DNA from: Aurantiacibacter zhengii
Lineage (GTDB): Bacteria > Pseudomonadota > Alphaproteobacteria > Sphingomonadales > Sphingomonadaceae
Length of the DNA: 64,000 nucleotides
Direction of reading: 5' to 3'
Assembly: GCF_003584125.1 (NCBI RefSeq)
Contig: NZ_QXFL01000004.1
Location: 62,001 to 126,000 of the forward strand
Both the position numbers and the translations under genes were made by a program. The notes beneath the pieces were generated by a model. The model saw only the letters and a list, made by a program, of their open reading frames with translations, did not search any database and had not been told where the DNA came from. Positions 54,339 through 63,747 of this stretch are shown in pieces; position 1 is the stretch's first letter; each line of letters begins with the position of its first letter.

Positions 54339-55771
54339 CTCTCGAATTCGCCATTCCCGACCCTGCAGAGTGGATGGTTGCCTCGGCCGAGGCGATTGCT
54401 CTGGTGGTGATCGTTGCGGGACTGCTGCAGATCGTCTTCTATTTTGTGCTGCTGCTTTATGCAGGCGCTGCGCTCGGAACGCGGCCGCCGGTGCCGCGCA
54501 GTGCAACTCTATGGCGGCGTTACTCCGATCAGGCTCCGGCGATTTCCGTGCTGGCCCCTGCCTTCAACGAAGAACTCACTATCGTGGAAAGCACGCGCAG
54601 CCTGCTGGCGCTGCAATATCCCGATTTCGAGGTGATCGTGATCAACGATGGGTCGAAGGACGGCACGCTTGCGCGTCTCGTCTCTGAATTCGGGTTGGAA
54701 CAGGTGGACCGCTTCGTCGATCGCAGCGTAGAGCATGCCCCGATCCGCGGTTTCTACGCGTCGCCGCGTCTTCCCCGCCTGCTGGTTGTGGACAAGGAAA
54801 ACGGCGGCAAAGCCGATGCCCTGAATGCAGGGATAAATTGCAGCCGCACCGCGCTCTTCTGCGCCATCGACGCAGACTCCATACTGGAATCCGACGCCTT
54901 GCTACGGGTCGTCCGGCCTTTCATCGACGAGCCTGACCTCACCATAGCCGCAGGGGGCACGATCCGTATTGCCAACGGTTGCAAGGTCGATTCCGGGCGT
55001 ATCAGCGATATCAAGCTTCCCCGCAACTTTCTCGCCCTTGTGCAGATCGTCGAATACCTGCGCGCGTTCCTGATGGCGCGGGTCGGCCTAGGCAAGATGC
55101 AGGCGCTCACGGTCATTTCCGGCGCTTTTGGCCTGTTCCGCCGACGGCAGGTTGTCGAGGTAGGAGGCTACAGCCACGGCACGGTGGGCGAGGACATGGA
55201 ACTGGTCCTCAAGCTTCATCGCCTGATGCGGGAAGCCAAACAGGATTACCGCATCGATTTCATTGCCGAGCCGGTTTGCTGGACCGAATGTCCCGACACG
55301 CTGTCGGTGCTGGGCCGTCAACGCGCCCGGTGGCAGCGTGGTGCGCTGGAATGCTTCGTCAAGCACAAGGACATGCTGTTCAATCCGCGTTATGGCCGGA
55401 TCGGAATCGTCGGCTTCGGTCATATCCTTCTGGTCGATGTTCTCGGGCCATTGCTGGAAGTGCTGGGCTATATTCTCGTGCCACTGCTCTGGGCCCTGGG
55501 ACCGCTTGCGCTGCCCTGGTTGCTTGCCTTTCTGGCCGTCACGTTCATGTTCGGCGTATCTCTCTCGATCGCAACACTCGTGCTGGAAGAGATACAGCTG
55601 CGCCGCTTTCCCAAGGTACGCGAACTGGCCGTGCTGGCGGTAATCGCAGTGCTGGAGAACTTCGGCTACCGCCAGCTCTCGAACCTCTGGCGTCTCCAGG
55701 GCTGGTGGCAATTCATTCGCAAGCAGCAAAGCTGGGGAACGATGACCCGCAAGGGCTTCGCGACAAATTAG
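54335..55771 (+). CDS. Membrane glycosyltransferase family 2 (PgaC/HAS-like polysaccharide synthase)
   Basis: 478 residues. An N-terminal helix (ALVVIVAGLLQIVFYFVLLL), then the GT-A core: ISVLAPAFNEELTIVES, VIVINDGSKDGT, DKENGGKADALN, CAIDADSILE and the processive-synthase motif RQRARWQRG. C-terminal helices (LLVDVLGPLLEVLGYILVPL and further) form the pore side. Of the PgaC/cellulose/hyaluronan synthase type, it should polymerise a sugar nucleotide into an exopolysaccharide. Its stop overlaps the stop of the convergent Hpt gene by a few bases. Confidence 0.88.
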   Translation: MTLEFAIPDPAEWMVASAEAIALVVIVAGLLQIVFYFVLLLYAGAALGTRPPVPRSATLWRRYSDQAPAISVLAPAFNEELTIVESTRSLLALQYPDFEVIVINDGSKDGTLARLVSEFGLEQVDRFVDRSVEHAPIRGFYASPRLPRLLVVDKENGGKADALNAGINCSRTALFCAIDADSILESDALLRVVRPFIDEPDLTIAAGGTIRIANGCKVDSGRISDIKLPRNFLALVQIVEYLRAFLMARVGLGKMQALTVISGAFGLFRRRQVVEVGGYSHGTVGEDMELVLKLHRLMREAKQDYRIDFIAEPVCWTECPDTLSVLGRQRARWQRGALECFVKHKDMLFNPRYGRIGIVGFGHILLVDVLGPLLEVLGYILVPLLWALGPLALPWLLAFLAVTFMFGVSLSIATLVLEEIQLRRFPKVRELAVLAVIAVLENFGYRQLSNLWRLQGWWQFIRKQQSWGTMTRKGFATN

Positions 55772-56043
55772 GTTTCGAGATCGCGGAGCAAGGCAGACAG
55801 CAGCTCCGCCGCGCCGAGGTAGTCTTCACCGGCCTCGGCAAGGTCTTCGAGATGCGCTGCCGCTTCGCCAATCTGTGGCTGCCCGAACATTCCCGCAATA
55901 CCTGCCAGCCTGTGCGCCTGGCTGGCCATTGCTTCCCGGTCCTCGGCGGCAATTGCGGCTCGCAACGCAGCCTCGTGTTCGCCGGCACGAGCCGCAAAGC
56001 GCGCAGCCATTTGCGCCATCTTCATTTCCAATTCCGCGCTCAT
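55768..56043 (-). CDS. Hpt domain phosphotransfer protein
   Basis: 91 residues. The phosphoacceptor His is in QAHRLAGIAGMFG, the normal Hpt box, inside a four-helix pattern rich in Ala and Glu. It relays phosphate between receivers. Its ATG overlaps the stop of the receiver gene by four bases, and its stop overlaps the glycosyltransferase stop. Confidence 0.85.
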   Translation of the reverse strand: MSAELEMKMAQMAARFAARAGEHEAALRAAIAAEDREAMASQAHRLAGIAGMFGQPQIGEAAAHLEDLAEAGEDYLGAAELLSALLRDLET

Positions 56044-56402
56044 CCGATAAGCTCGCGGACCTTGGACGAGAGCGTCATCGGGTCGAATGGCTTGGCGATG
56101 ACGCCTATGGCATCCATGGTGGAAAAGTTCTGCAATTCGCTACGCTGGGCCCGCGCGGTTACAAAGATTACCGGCAGGTTGGCAAAGCGAGCGTCCTGCC
56201 TGAGATGCGTCAGCAAGGTCGGCCCGTCCATCTCCGGCATCATCACGTCAAGCAGCGCCACATCGGGCATCCAGTCCTCGATCAAGGCCAGCGCTGCCGA
56301 ACCCGACGCCGCGGTTCGCACATGGAATTGCGGATCGAGCTCCAGCGCCATCTCGGCGATTTCGCGGATGTCGGGTTCATCGTCGACGTAAAGGATGTTC
56401 AT
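56040..56402 (-). CDS. Response regulator receiver protein
   Basis: 120 residues, receiver domain only: DDEPDIREIAEMAL, phosphoacceptor Asp in VALLDVMMPEMDGPTLLTHL, Thr in VIFVTARAQ and Lys in VIAKPFDPMTL. It overlaps the hybrid kinase stop by four bases and lies between it and Hpt, so a kinase-Hpt-receiver relay is plausible. Confidence 0.9.
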   Translation of the reverse strand: MNILYVDDEPDIREIAEMALELDPQFHVRTAASGSAALALIEDWMPDVALLDVMMPEMDGPTLLTHLRQDARFANLPVIFVTARAQRSELQNFSTMDAIGVIAKPFDPMTLSSKVRELIG

Positions 56403-58555
56403 CGCTGGGTCTCCTGCCGGCGCCTCATGACGAGATCGAGCGTTGCATTGACGAGGTCGTCAACCGACGCCCTACTCTTGATCAATGCCCGGTCAGCAAC
56501 GCCGGTTTGCGCGCTATCATCGAACGCCGTGAAGAACAGCAAGGGCAATTCGGGTAACCTATCACGCAGTTCTCTGGCGAAATCGGCGCCGCTCTCTTCG
56601 CCCAGAGAGACATCGATAATCGCCGCCGCCAGATCGCTGGTGGCAATGGCAGCGCGGGCGTCGGCAACATTATCAACGGAGATGACCCGTGCCTTGCCAG
56701 CAAATGTGCTGGCCACGACGGTCAGCGTATCGTCGTCATCATCCAGATGCAGCACAATTGGCAGGTTTTCATCGGTCTCTGGCGCGGCGCCCACGTGCTG
56801 CTCTTGGGCGAGAGGGATATCGACATAGAAGACACTGCCACCGCTATCGCGGTCAGCGAAGCCTACCTCCCCTCCATGATGCCGCGCGATCTCGCGCGTA
56901 ATCGAAAGGCCAAGGCCAGTGCCTCCCTTCACTCGCGAATTGGAGGCGTCTGCCATGGCGAACTTGCCGAAGATGCGGTCTCGGAAATCCACCGGAACAC
57001 CGGCTCCCTTGTCTCGGACTTCGATGCGCGCGTAGCGACTGTGCATATTGCCGACAATTTCCACCTTTTCGCCAGGGGGCGAATGTTTGATGGCATTGGA
57101 AACAAGGTTTGTGACCAGCTGCTCGAGACGGTCAGGATCGCCCATGATGCATTGCGGCCAGGGCGGCACGATTAGCTCTAGGTCCACATCGTGCTTCTGT
57201 GCGAAGGCAGCCATTGCGTCCCGGGTGCGGCGCAGCAGCGGGGCCACCTGCATCCGCCGGATATCGAACTCCATCTTGCCGGATTCGATTTTCTCGATGT
57301 CGAGAATGTCGTTGATAAGGCGGATCAGACGTTCACAATTGGCATGGGCGATGCCGATCAATCTGCGCGTCTTTTCTTCCAGCGGGCCCGCAGCGCCGCC
57401 CATCACCAGACCGAGCGATCCGGCGATGGAGGTCAGCGGCGTGCGCAGTTCATGGCTCACGGTGGAGACGAACTCGTCCTTCATTCGCTCGGCTCTCTTG
57501 CGATGAGAAATATCGCGGATTGAGGCAACGTATTGCGGTTCCCCCTCTTCCTCCAGACCGCGGGCCACGCGGCTGATGGCGACTTCGGTCTCGAATGTCG
57601 CTCCATCCGCATGACGCCCAATGAATTCCTGTTTGCGTCCGGCACCGTTCTCCCCGGCAGTGCCAACCGTGGAAAGCCACGCTTGCGATTCAGATGGGGA
57701 GTAGTCGACGTCCATGAGAACAAGGTTGTTGCGACCGAGCAGGTCCTTCTCGGCATAGCCGAACATGCGGCTGATGCTCGGGTTCATCCGCAGGATGTTT
57801 CCCTGGGCATTGAGCCACAACATGCCATCCACCCCGCCATCGAACATTGCCTTCTGCCGCTTCGCCAATCGCTCCACCTGCGTCATGGCCTTTCGGCGTT
57901 CGCGAGAAGACGAGAAGATTAGCAGCGAGGCAATCGCCAGAAGGACGGCAATGCCGACGAGCAGCAGGGTGACAGTTCTTTCGACGTCGCGGCGCAGGAT
58001 AGAGCCCGCCTCGGTCGATTCCGCGAGAGCACTCGCCTCCTCGGCATCAATTCTGGCGACGAGCGAACGGATCTCGTCCATCGTCAGACGCCCTCGTCCG
58101 CTTGCAATCAACTGACGCGCTTCTTCGACATTGCCGCTGCGCACGTCCTCTACGTTCCGGGCAGCTATCTCCAGCTTGGTGTCCGACAGCGCCAGCAATT
58201 CATCCAGCTGGGCAAGTCGGGCAGCGTCGGCATCTGCCCGCAGCCTTGCAAAGAGGGAGTCTCGCCGGGGAATTGCGGCACTGTAAGGTTCGAGGAAATT
58301 CGGGTCACCCGACAGTACGTAGCCGCGGACCGCTGTTTCCACATCGAGGTGCAAGGTCAGGAATTGCGAAAGCAGCGAACGCGTTTCGACGGTCCGTTCG
58401 GACGTAACACGGTAATCACGCACTTCCTCGAACTCGCCCAGCAGGAGGAAGTGCACCCCCAAAAGCGAGAGAGGCACGAGAAAGAACGCCAAGGTGAGAA
58501 GGAATCGGCGTAGACCGGAAGAGACAGGACGGAACGGGGACATACGACGACACAT
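56399..58555 (-). CDS. Hybrid sensor histidine kinase (CHASE3-like, PAS, HisKA, HATPase, REC)
   Basis: About 718 residues from ATG 58555; ATG 58543 is close. Order: transmembrane helix (RFLLTLAFFLVPLSLLGVHF), a periplasmic helical CHASE3-like sensor (about 40-190), second helix (TVTLLLVGIAVLLAIASLLI), PAS (MLWLNAQGNILRMNPSISRM), HisKA with FVSTVSHELRTPLTSIAGS, ATPase boxes LVTNLVSNAIKHSP and GGTGLGLSI, and a C-terminal receiver with VLHLDDDDDTLT and AIIDVSLGEESG. It should sense a periplasmic or membrane signal and pass phosphate to the nearby Hpt and receivers. Confidence 0.92.
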   Translation of the reverse strand: MCRRMSPFRPVSSGLRRFLLTLAFFLVPLSLLGVHFLLLGEFEEVRDYRVTSERTVETRSLLSQFLTLHLDVETAVRGYVLSGDPNFLEPYSAAIPRRDSLFARLRADADAARLAQLDELLALSDTKLEIAARNVEDVRSGNVEEARQLIASGRGRLTMDEIRSLVARIDAEEASALAESTEAGSILRRDVERTVTLLLVGIAVLLAIASLLIFSSSRERRKAMTQVERLAKRQKAMFDGGVDGMLWLNAQGNILRMNPSISRMFGYAEKDLLGRNNLVLMDVDYSPSESQAWLSTVGTAGENGAGRKQEFIGRHADGATFETEVAISRVARGLEEEGEPQYVASIRDISHRKRAERMKDEFVSTVSHELRTPLTSIAGSLGLVMGGAAGPLEEKTRRLIGIAHANCERLIRLINDILDIEKIESGKMEFDIRRMQVAPLLRRTRDAMAAFAQKHDVDLELIVPPWPQCIMGDPDRLEQLVTNLVSNAIKHSPPGEKVEIVGNMHSRYARIEVRDKGAGVPVDFRDRIFGKFAMADASNSRVKGGTGLGLSITREIARHHGGEVGFADRDSGGSVFYVDIPLAQEQHVGAAPETDENLPIVLHLDDDDDTLTVVASTFAGKARVISVDNVADARAAIATSDLAAAIIDVSLGEESGADFARELRDRLPELPLLFFTAFDDSAQTGVADRALIKSRASVDDLVNATLDLVMRRRQETQR

Positions 58556-58678
58556 GTAGCCTAAGATCCAAGAATTACGGCAAAATAGTTGAATATCGCT
58601 GAACCCCTTCATCAGTGGCTGGCAAAGGTTCTGCCGTGAGACCGAGACGGCGCATCTCGCCTGAATTCGGTATTCTGG

Positions 58679-59086
58679 CAGGCGGCGCAGTGGTCTTTGC
58701 TGCCCGGCGACCTCGATGACGATGGCATCTCGGGCACGCTAGAACGCCCTGCCTTGCAGCAACTGCTCGCAAATATCAGCGCGGGAAAAATCGGCATCGT
58801 GGTCGTTTACGAGGTCGACCCATTCACCCGCTCGCCACTCGACTTCACCAAGCCGGTCGAGATCATGAACAAGGTCAAGGTCAGCTTAGTCTCGGTCACC
58901 AAGTCGTTCGACGCGACCAATTCCACGGGACGGCTCACACTCGACACGCTGCTCAGCTTGGTCCAGTTCGAGCGTGACGGAATGCTTATTAGTGCGGAGG
59001 GCGCAGTCGTGCCGCAACTTGTCTCAGACTTACGTCCGCTTTGCGCTCCAAATTCGGCCAAGGAGAGCGAGGCTGCGATTTTGTGA
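58679..59086 (+). pseudogene. Fragment of a large serine recombinase (resolvase)
   Basis: The readable part matches the resolvase domain middle of IS607/DNA-invertase-like recombinases: DDDGISGTLERPALQQLLA, KIGIVVVYEVDPFTRSPLDF, KVSLVSVTKSFDATNSTGRL and LLSLVQFERD. In intact genes the pattern is VYKVDRLTRS and FNTTTSMGRLTL; here DRLTR has become DPFTR. The catalytic N-terminal Ser region and the C-terminal DNA-binding half are missing, and the frame ends in unrelated residues after FERD. So it is a decayed remnant next to an integrase remnant. Confidence 0.75.
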
Positions 59087-59520
59087 AGATCAAAATTGGC
59101 GACGTGGTTGCAGGCCCTGACATTCGCAATCGTGCGACCGTTATTCAGCAGAAAACCAACAGACCGGTGCAATTCGAGCTTCCCGCCGACGTGCGAGCGA
59201 CGCTACTGGCTTGGCCGGAACGAGGGGGCGGTTCAAGGGGCGACTATCTCTCCCCCAAAAGGATCGATCATACAGGACACATGAGCACGCGGCAGTATGC
59301 CCGCCTCGTCGATGAATGGGTGAGTGCGATTGGGCTTCGGAACTCCGAATACGGCACGCACTCGCTTAGACGAACGAAAGCCGCGATGATCTATCGGGCC
59401 GCTGGCAACATTCGTGCGATCCAGATTTTGCTTGGTCACACCAAAATCGAGGCTACGGTCCGTTATCTCGGTGTCGATGTCGAAGACGCTTTGCTTTTGG
59501 CAGAGCGCACCGAAATCTGA
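59041..59520 (+). pseudogene. C-terminal fragment of a tyrosine recombinase/integrase
   Basis: About 150 residues with the catalytic-domain end: RGCDFVKIKIGDV, VIQQKTNRPVQFELP, then HSLRRTKAAMIYRAAGNI with His-x-x-Arg and LLGHTKIEATVRYLGVDVED with the His and Tyr of the family (RYLGV). The N-terminal arm-binding and core-binding parts are absent and the first Arg region is cut. A TTG start is available but unconvincing. It abuts the serine recombinase fragment, suggesting past insertion of mobile elements at this site. Confidence 0.75.
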
Positions 59521-59650
59521 CTTATCGAGCGGTCGGTCGCGATCTTCGGTCGACCGCTTTGGAACATCTACCTCGCGAAATCGGACGGCCAACATGGGGT
59601 GGGAAGCGAACAGGCATTCCGGCTACACCCTGACCAGCTCTCAGCGCAAT

Positions 59651-60664
59651 CTAGATACCAAGTGCGGCGCGGATCGCTTCCCAACTCACGAGTTTGAAGT
59701 TTTGTGCATCGGGCGGGTTCATGCCGTCCTGCGCCACGAAAAGGCCTTGCGGATAGTCCGGGCCGAAGCTGCGGGTGTCCAGCTCTATACCATCGGTTTC
59801 CTCGGCACCGCCCAATGTGCCCTCGGCAATAGAGAAACGCCCCATCGGCGTCATGCCCGGCAGGGCGAAAACGGCATAGGCGTTGTCACCCTGGCTAGAG
59901 GCGATCAGGTATCCGCCATCCTCGCCTTCCGGGGCAATGGCCAGACCTTCCACGTCGGCGACGAGGTACTGGTTGTCGATGGGGAATACGAGTTCGCCAG
60001 TCGTCGCGCCATCGGCGAAGCGCCAGATGCCGGACACTTCCTCGCCCACGTATAGCGTGCCGTCACGCTCATCATAGATGCAGCCTTCTGGCTGGCTGGG
60101 CACAGACATTTCGCGAACCAGTGTCGCCTGCGGCACTTCGCCGGGCGTTACCCGCGTAATCTCGTATTCTCGCAGGGCGCCTTCCTTGGTCACCATCAGC
60201 GCGGCGAGAGAGCCGTGCTGGCTCATGCAAAAACCGTATCCCTCGCCCGGCCCGCTGGCGAAGCGGCCCAGCGGGGTCAGTTCGCCGCTGCCCGTGTCCA
60301 GCACGAACGTGGCGATGTGCGAGTTGGCGATATCGATCCGGTCGCTGGCGGCCACGAGAACCGTGCCATCTTCCAGCGTGACGAGGTCCACATTGTTGAC
60401 CGCACCTGCATCCAGGAAGCTGCGGATCTGCCCGTCCAAGCCATAGACATAAAGCCCGGCTTTCTTGTCGGTCGCCACGATCAGGCTTTGCGCCGGGTCG
60501 GCAGCGTTGTGCCAGATCGCGGGATCGTCTGCCGCGTCGTCATTTGCCGTACCAACCGGAACGGTCTGTCCTGCGGCGAAAACCGGAACCGGGGGCAGGC
60601 CGGTGGGCTTCGTTGCGCAGCCTGCAAGCAGTGTCGCGGCGATCGTGATTGTTGCAATACGCAT
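59651..60664 (-). CDS. Beta-propeller phytase lipoprotein
   Basis: 337 residues. A lipoprotein signal ends in LLAGC. The phytase propeller pattern is visible: DPAIWHNAADPAQSLIVATD, KAGLYVYGLDGQ, NNVDLVTLEDG, EGYGFCMSQHG and YLVADVEGLAIAPEG, with Ca-binding Asp/Glu residues. It cleaves phosphate from inositol phosphates outside the cytoplasm. The ATG overlaps the receptor stop by one base, so phytase and TonB receptor are coupled. Confidence 0.92.
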   Translation of the reverse strand: MRIATITIAATLLAGCATKPTGLPPVPVFAAGQTVPVGTANDDAADDPAIWHNAADPAQSLIVATDKKAGLYVYGLDGQIRSFLDAGAVNNVDLVTLEDGTVLVAASDRIDIANSHIATFVLDTGSGELTPLGRFASGPGEGYGFCMSQHGSLAALMVTKEGALREYEITRVTPGEVPQATLVREMSVPSQPEGCIYDERDGTLYVGEEVSGIWRFADGATTGELVFPIDNQYLVADVEGLAIAPEGEDGGYLIASSQGDNAYAVFALPGMTPMGRFSIAEGTLGGAEETDGIELDTRSFGPDYPQGLFVAQDGMNPPDAQNFKLVSWEAIRAALGI

Positions 60665-63588
60665 CAGAAAGTTACCCTCACGCCGCCTTTGAAAGTACGG
60701 CCATAGATTTCATACTGGTAGTTGTTCTGCCGCCCGCCCACGGTGTTGTAGGCGAAGTATTCGGCGTCGGTCAGGTTGATGGCTTCCACGAACACCTGCA
60801 CGCCTTCGAGCACGGTGAAACGGGCGCTGGCGTCCAGCTGGAAGTGGCTGTCCACGAAACGGTATTCCTCCGGATCGCCGCCCAATTCATCGAGGTAATC
60901 GTCGCGGTATGTGCCAGCCAGGCGCAGCGATACCGCGCCCTTCTCGTAACCAAGCACGCCGTTCAATGTATGCTTGCTGGAGGCAGGCAACGGGATGGTG
61001 TTTATACCGTCGCCAAAGCCCTGTCCGAACAGGTCCAGCGACCCGTCGGAGATCGTGGCGGTGGCATCGGTGTAGGTGTAGTTCGCCTGGGTCAGTATCC
61101 CGTCGAAAGGTGCGGGCAGCATGTCCCACTGCATGGCAAAGCCCAGTTCGATGCCCCACACCTTGGCACTGTCGCCGTTCACGGGGATGGCCGCCTCGTT
61201 GAAGGCGATGCCGTTGAAAACCAGCAGTTCGTCGGCGCCGATCTCGTCATCCCCGTTGAGGTCTTCCGCTTCGTAATCGACAGTGACGATGTAGTTGGCG
61301 ATGTCCTTGTAGAAGAACCCGGCACTCACCGCGCCGTTGCCGCCGAAGTAGTATTCGACACCGGCATCGAAGTTCCATGCCTCGTAGGGATCGAGGTTCG
61401 AATTGCCGAATTCGCCCTCCACCTCGTCATCGTCGTTACGTTCCGTGATGAAGCGCGGGGCGAGTTGTGAAAATCCGGGCCGCACGAGGCTGCGATAGCC
61501 CGCCGCGCGGAAGACCAGGTCGTCCACCGGCTCGAAACGGATATTCAGGCTCGGCAGCCAGAAGCCGTAATTGGCAGGCGTCGTCTGCGGGGTGACGATC
61601 ACGGTGTCGTCGGTCGCGATGGAGCCATCGGGCAGGCTACCGTCCTCTTCCACCAGCAGGGTGAAATTGCCCACGATGTCGGTCTGCGTATATTCGTGGC
61701 GGACGCCGCCGATCACCGTCAGGCTGTCGCTTTCCCAGCGGCCCAGCAGGTATCCGGCGTAGATATCTTCCTCGATGCTGTAGTCTTCGGCCGCGCTATC
61801 GAACAGGCTGTCCGCTTCCTGCAATTCGAAGTCGCCGCGGTTGGCGAAGAAGAAGTCGCTCGCACCGGTATAGCTGGCGACCGGGGAGATATCGGCGATG
61901 CGATAGGTCTGTTCGCCGATCACGTCGGCCAGAGTCAGATCGTCAATCTCGTAAAAGCGTATTTCGCCGTTGAAGCTCTTCTCGCGCCAGCGGCCCTTGA
62001 GACCGGCCTGCACGGTGAAAACGCCGGCATCACCTGCGAATTCGCGACCGACGTCGATGCGGGCGGAGTATTCCGTGTCCTCGGAATCGGAGAGGTTGGT
62101 CAGTTCGATTTCGTCGAGTTCGTATTCGTTCGCATCGAAGAAATTCGCGGTACCGGTTGAATACAGTGGCACACGCGGGTTGGAGTAGTCGACGGTAACG
62201 GACAGCGGGTTGCGCTCGCCGGGATCGTCCGGGTGCTCTCCGAAGAAGTCCTGCGCGAAAACGGCGGGGTCGACGCTGTCGTTCTCCTTCTCGCTCGATT
62301 GCGCCCAGCTGCCCATGTACTCGATGGTCCAGGGGCCGGTCTGCGTCTCGCCACCGAAGCTGAGTGAATAGATTTCCTGCCGTTCGAAACGGTCCTTGAT
62401 GTCGCGCTCCACCGTTGCCTCGAACGGGTCTTCGTCCGCGTCGGCCTGGTCGGGGGTCGAGAAGGTAACGGTGTTGCCGCTGCCCGATACGGCGGCATCG
62501 CCAAAATCGAACACTGTGCGGCGGCGGTATTCCTGGTCGTCGAACCGGCTGTAGAGGCCGCGTGCGTAGAGCGTCGTCGTGTCGGACGGGCGCAGATCAA
62601 AGCCGAGCGAGGCAGAGATGCGCTCGCGCTCCACGTCGTAATCGCGGTACTGGATTTCCTCGGAATAGATCAGGCCGTCGTCCTCTTCCCAATCGTCGGC
62701 CTCGATATTGTCGGTCTCGAAGAAGCGGTTGTAGTACGACAGGCCGCCGGAGACGCCGAAGTTGTCCGTCAGGCGGTAAGCGAAGTTGACGCTGCCCTTG
62801 GGGTTCAGCTCTTCAGAGTACTCATTGTAACTGCCTTCGCCCGATATGGTGACGAAGTTGCCACGACGGTCGAAAGCGGAAACGGTGTTAATTTCGATGC
62901 TGGCGCCGATAGTGTCGGCGTCCATGTCCGGTGTCAGCGATTTCCTGACCTCGATGCTCTCGATAATGTCGCTGCCGATCACATCCAGCGCCACGGCGCG
63001 GATATCGCCTTCCGGGGATGGCAGGCGCACACCGTTTACGGAGGTGGCATTGAGGTTCGGATCAAGACCGCGAACGGCCACGAAGCGGCCTTCGCCCTGG
63101 TCGTTCAGCACGTTGATACCGGGCAGGCGGCGCAGGCTTTCCGCAACGTTCTGATCAGGAAATTGGCCGATGGCATCGCGCGTCAGCACGTCAACCACGG
63201 TGTCGCTGGCATATTCACGGCTAAGCGCGTTGGCCTGGTTGGCGCGCTGACCATAAACGAGGATATTTGCGTCCTGACTACCAAGTAGGAAGTTGGTCGT
63301 GACGACGCCCTCTTCAGGAACCTCGACCACCTGCGTTTCGGTCGGCACGCCTACGTAACGCGCCTCAATTGTCCAGGTGCCGGCCGGCAGGTCCGTGAAC
63401 CGGAATGACCCGTCGCGCTGGGTTGTTACCTGCCGGTTGAGTTCCGGGATGCGTACGACGGCAGATTGCAAGGCCACGGTGTCGCTGGCGTCGATCACGA
63501 CACCTGTCACGTCGCCAGCCAGGGCGGGCATGGCGCAAAGCGCAATAGTGGCGATACTGGCAGAGCCAAGCAAACGAGCGTTGGTCAT
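60664..63588 (-). CDS. TonB-dependent receptor with carboxypeptidase-like N-terminal domain (phytase-linked)
   Basis: 974 residues from ATG 63588 with a GGAGGG ribosome site. Signal peptide SASIATIALCAMPALA, then a carboxypeptidase-regulatory-like domain (GDVTGVVIDASDTVALQSAV, FTDLPAGTWTIEARYVGV), plug with IGQFPDQNVAESLRRLPGIN and RFVAVRGLDPNLNATSVNG, and a barrel ending in YGRTFKGGVRVTF. In Sphingomonadales this receptor type is found with phytase; uptake of inositol phosphate or a related breakdown product is inferred. Confidence 0.93.
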   Translation of the reverse strand: MTNARLLGSASIATIALCAMPALAGDVTGVVIDASDTVALQSAVVRIPELNRQVTTQRDGSFRFTDLPAGTWTIEARYVGVPTETQVVEVPEEGVVTTNFLLGSQDANILVYGQRANQANALSREYASDTVVDVLTRDAIGQFPDQNVAESLRRLPGINVLNDQGEGRFVAVRGLDPNLNATSVNGVRLPSPEGDIRAVALDVIGSDIIESIEVRKSLTPDMDADTIGASIEINTVSAFDRRGNFVTISGEGSYNEYSEELNPKGSVNFAYRLTDNFGVSGGLSYYNRFFETDNIEADDWEEDDGLIYSEEIQYRDYDVERERISASLGFDLRPSDTTTLYARGLYSRFDDQEYRRRTVFDFGDAAVSGSGNTVTFSTPDQADADEDPFEATVERDIKDRFERQEIYSLSFGGETQTGPWTIEYMGSWAQSSEKENDSVDPAVFAQDFFGEHPDDPGERNPLSVTVDYSNPRVPLYSTGTANFFDANEYELDEIELTNLSDSEDTEYSARIDVGREFAGDAGVFTVQAGLKGRWREKSFNGEIRFYEIDDLTLADVIGEQTYRIADISPVASYTGASDFFFANRGDFELQEADSLFDSAAEDYSIEEDIYAGYLLGRWESDSLTVIGGVRHEYTQTDIVGNFTLLVEEDGSLPDGSIATDDTVIVTPQTTPANYGFWLPSLNIRFEPVDDLVFRAAGYRSLVRPGFSQLAPRFITERNDDDEVEGEFGNSNLDPYEAWNFDAGVEYYFGGNGAVSAGFFYKDIANYIVTVDYEAEDLNGDDEIGADELLVFNGIAFNEAAIPVNGDSAKVWGIELGFAMQWDMLPAPFDGILTQANYTYTDATATISDGSLDLFGQGFGDGINTIPLPASSKHTLNGVLGYEKGAVSLRLAGTYRDDYLDELGGDPEEYRFVDSHFQLDASARFTVLEGVQVFVEAINLTDAEYFAYNTVGGRQNNYQYEIYGRTFKGGVRVTF

Positions 63589-63708
63589 TGTTTCCCTCCG
63601 AACTGGTGTCGAAGGCGCTGGTATTGGACCTTGATGACCGCTTCGCGTCTACGGCGTGACGCTCGTGTGAACTGTATGACTCAATGATTTCAGCTGTGGG
63701 ACCAGGAT

Positions 63709-63722
63709 GTGACCGCGGTCAC
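63709..63722. promoter_or_regulatory. 14-bp perfect palindrome upstream of the receptor, possible operator
   Basis: GTGACCGCGGTCAC is an exact inverted repeat about 120 bases upstream of the receptor ATG. The position fits a repressor or activator site, for example phosphate control, but it does not match a PHO box that I recognise. Confidence 0.4.
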
Positions 63723-63725
63723 AAA

Positions 63726-63747
63726 ATCGCACTTTCGGAAGTGCGAT
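63726..63747. repeat. Stable hairpin with TCGG loop
   Basis: A perfect 9-bp stem (ATCGCACTT with AAGTGCGAT) around a four-base loop, just beside the palindrome. There is no T-run, so it may be a terminator of a gene outside the window without a tail, or a regulatory hairpin. Confidence 0.45.
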
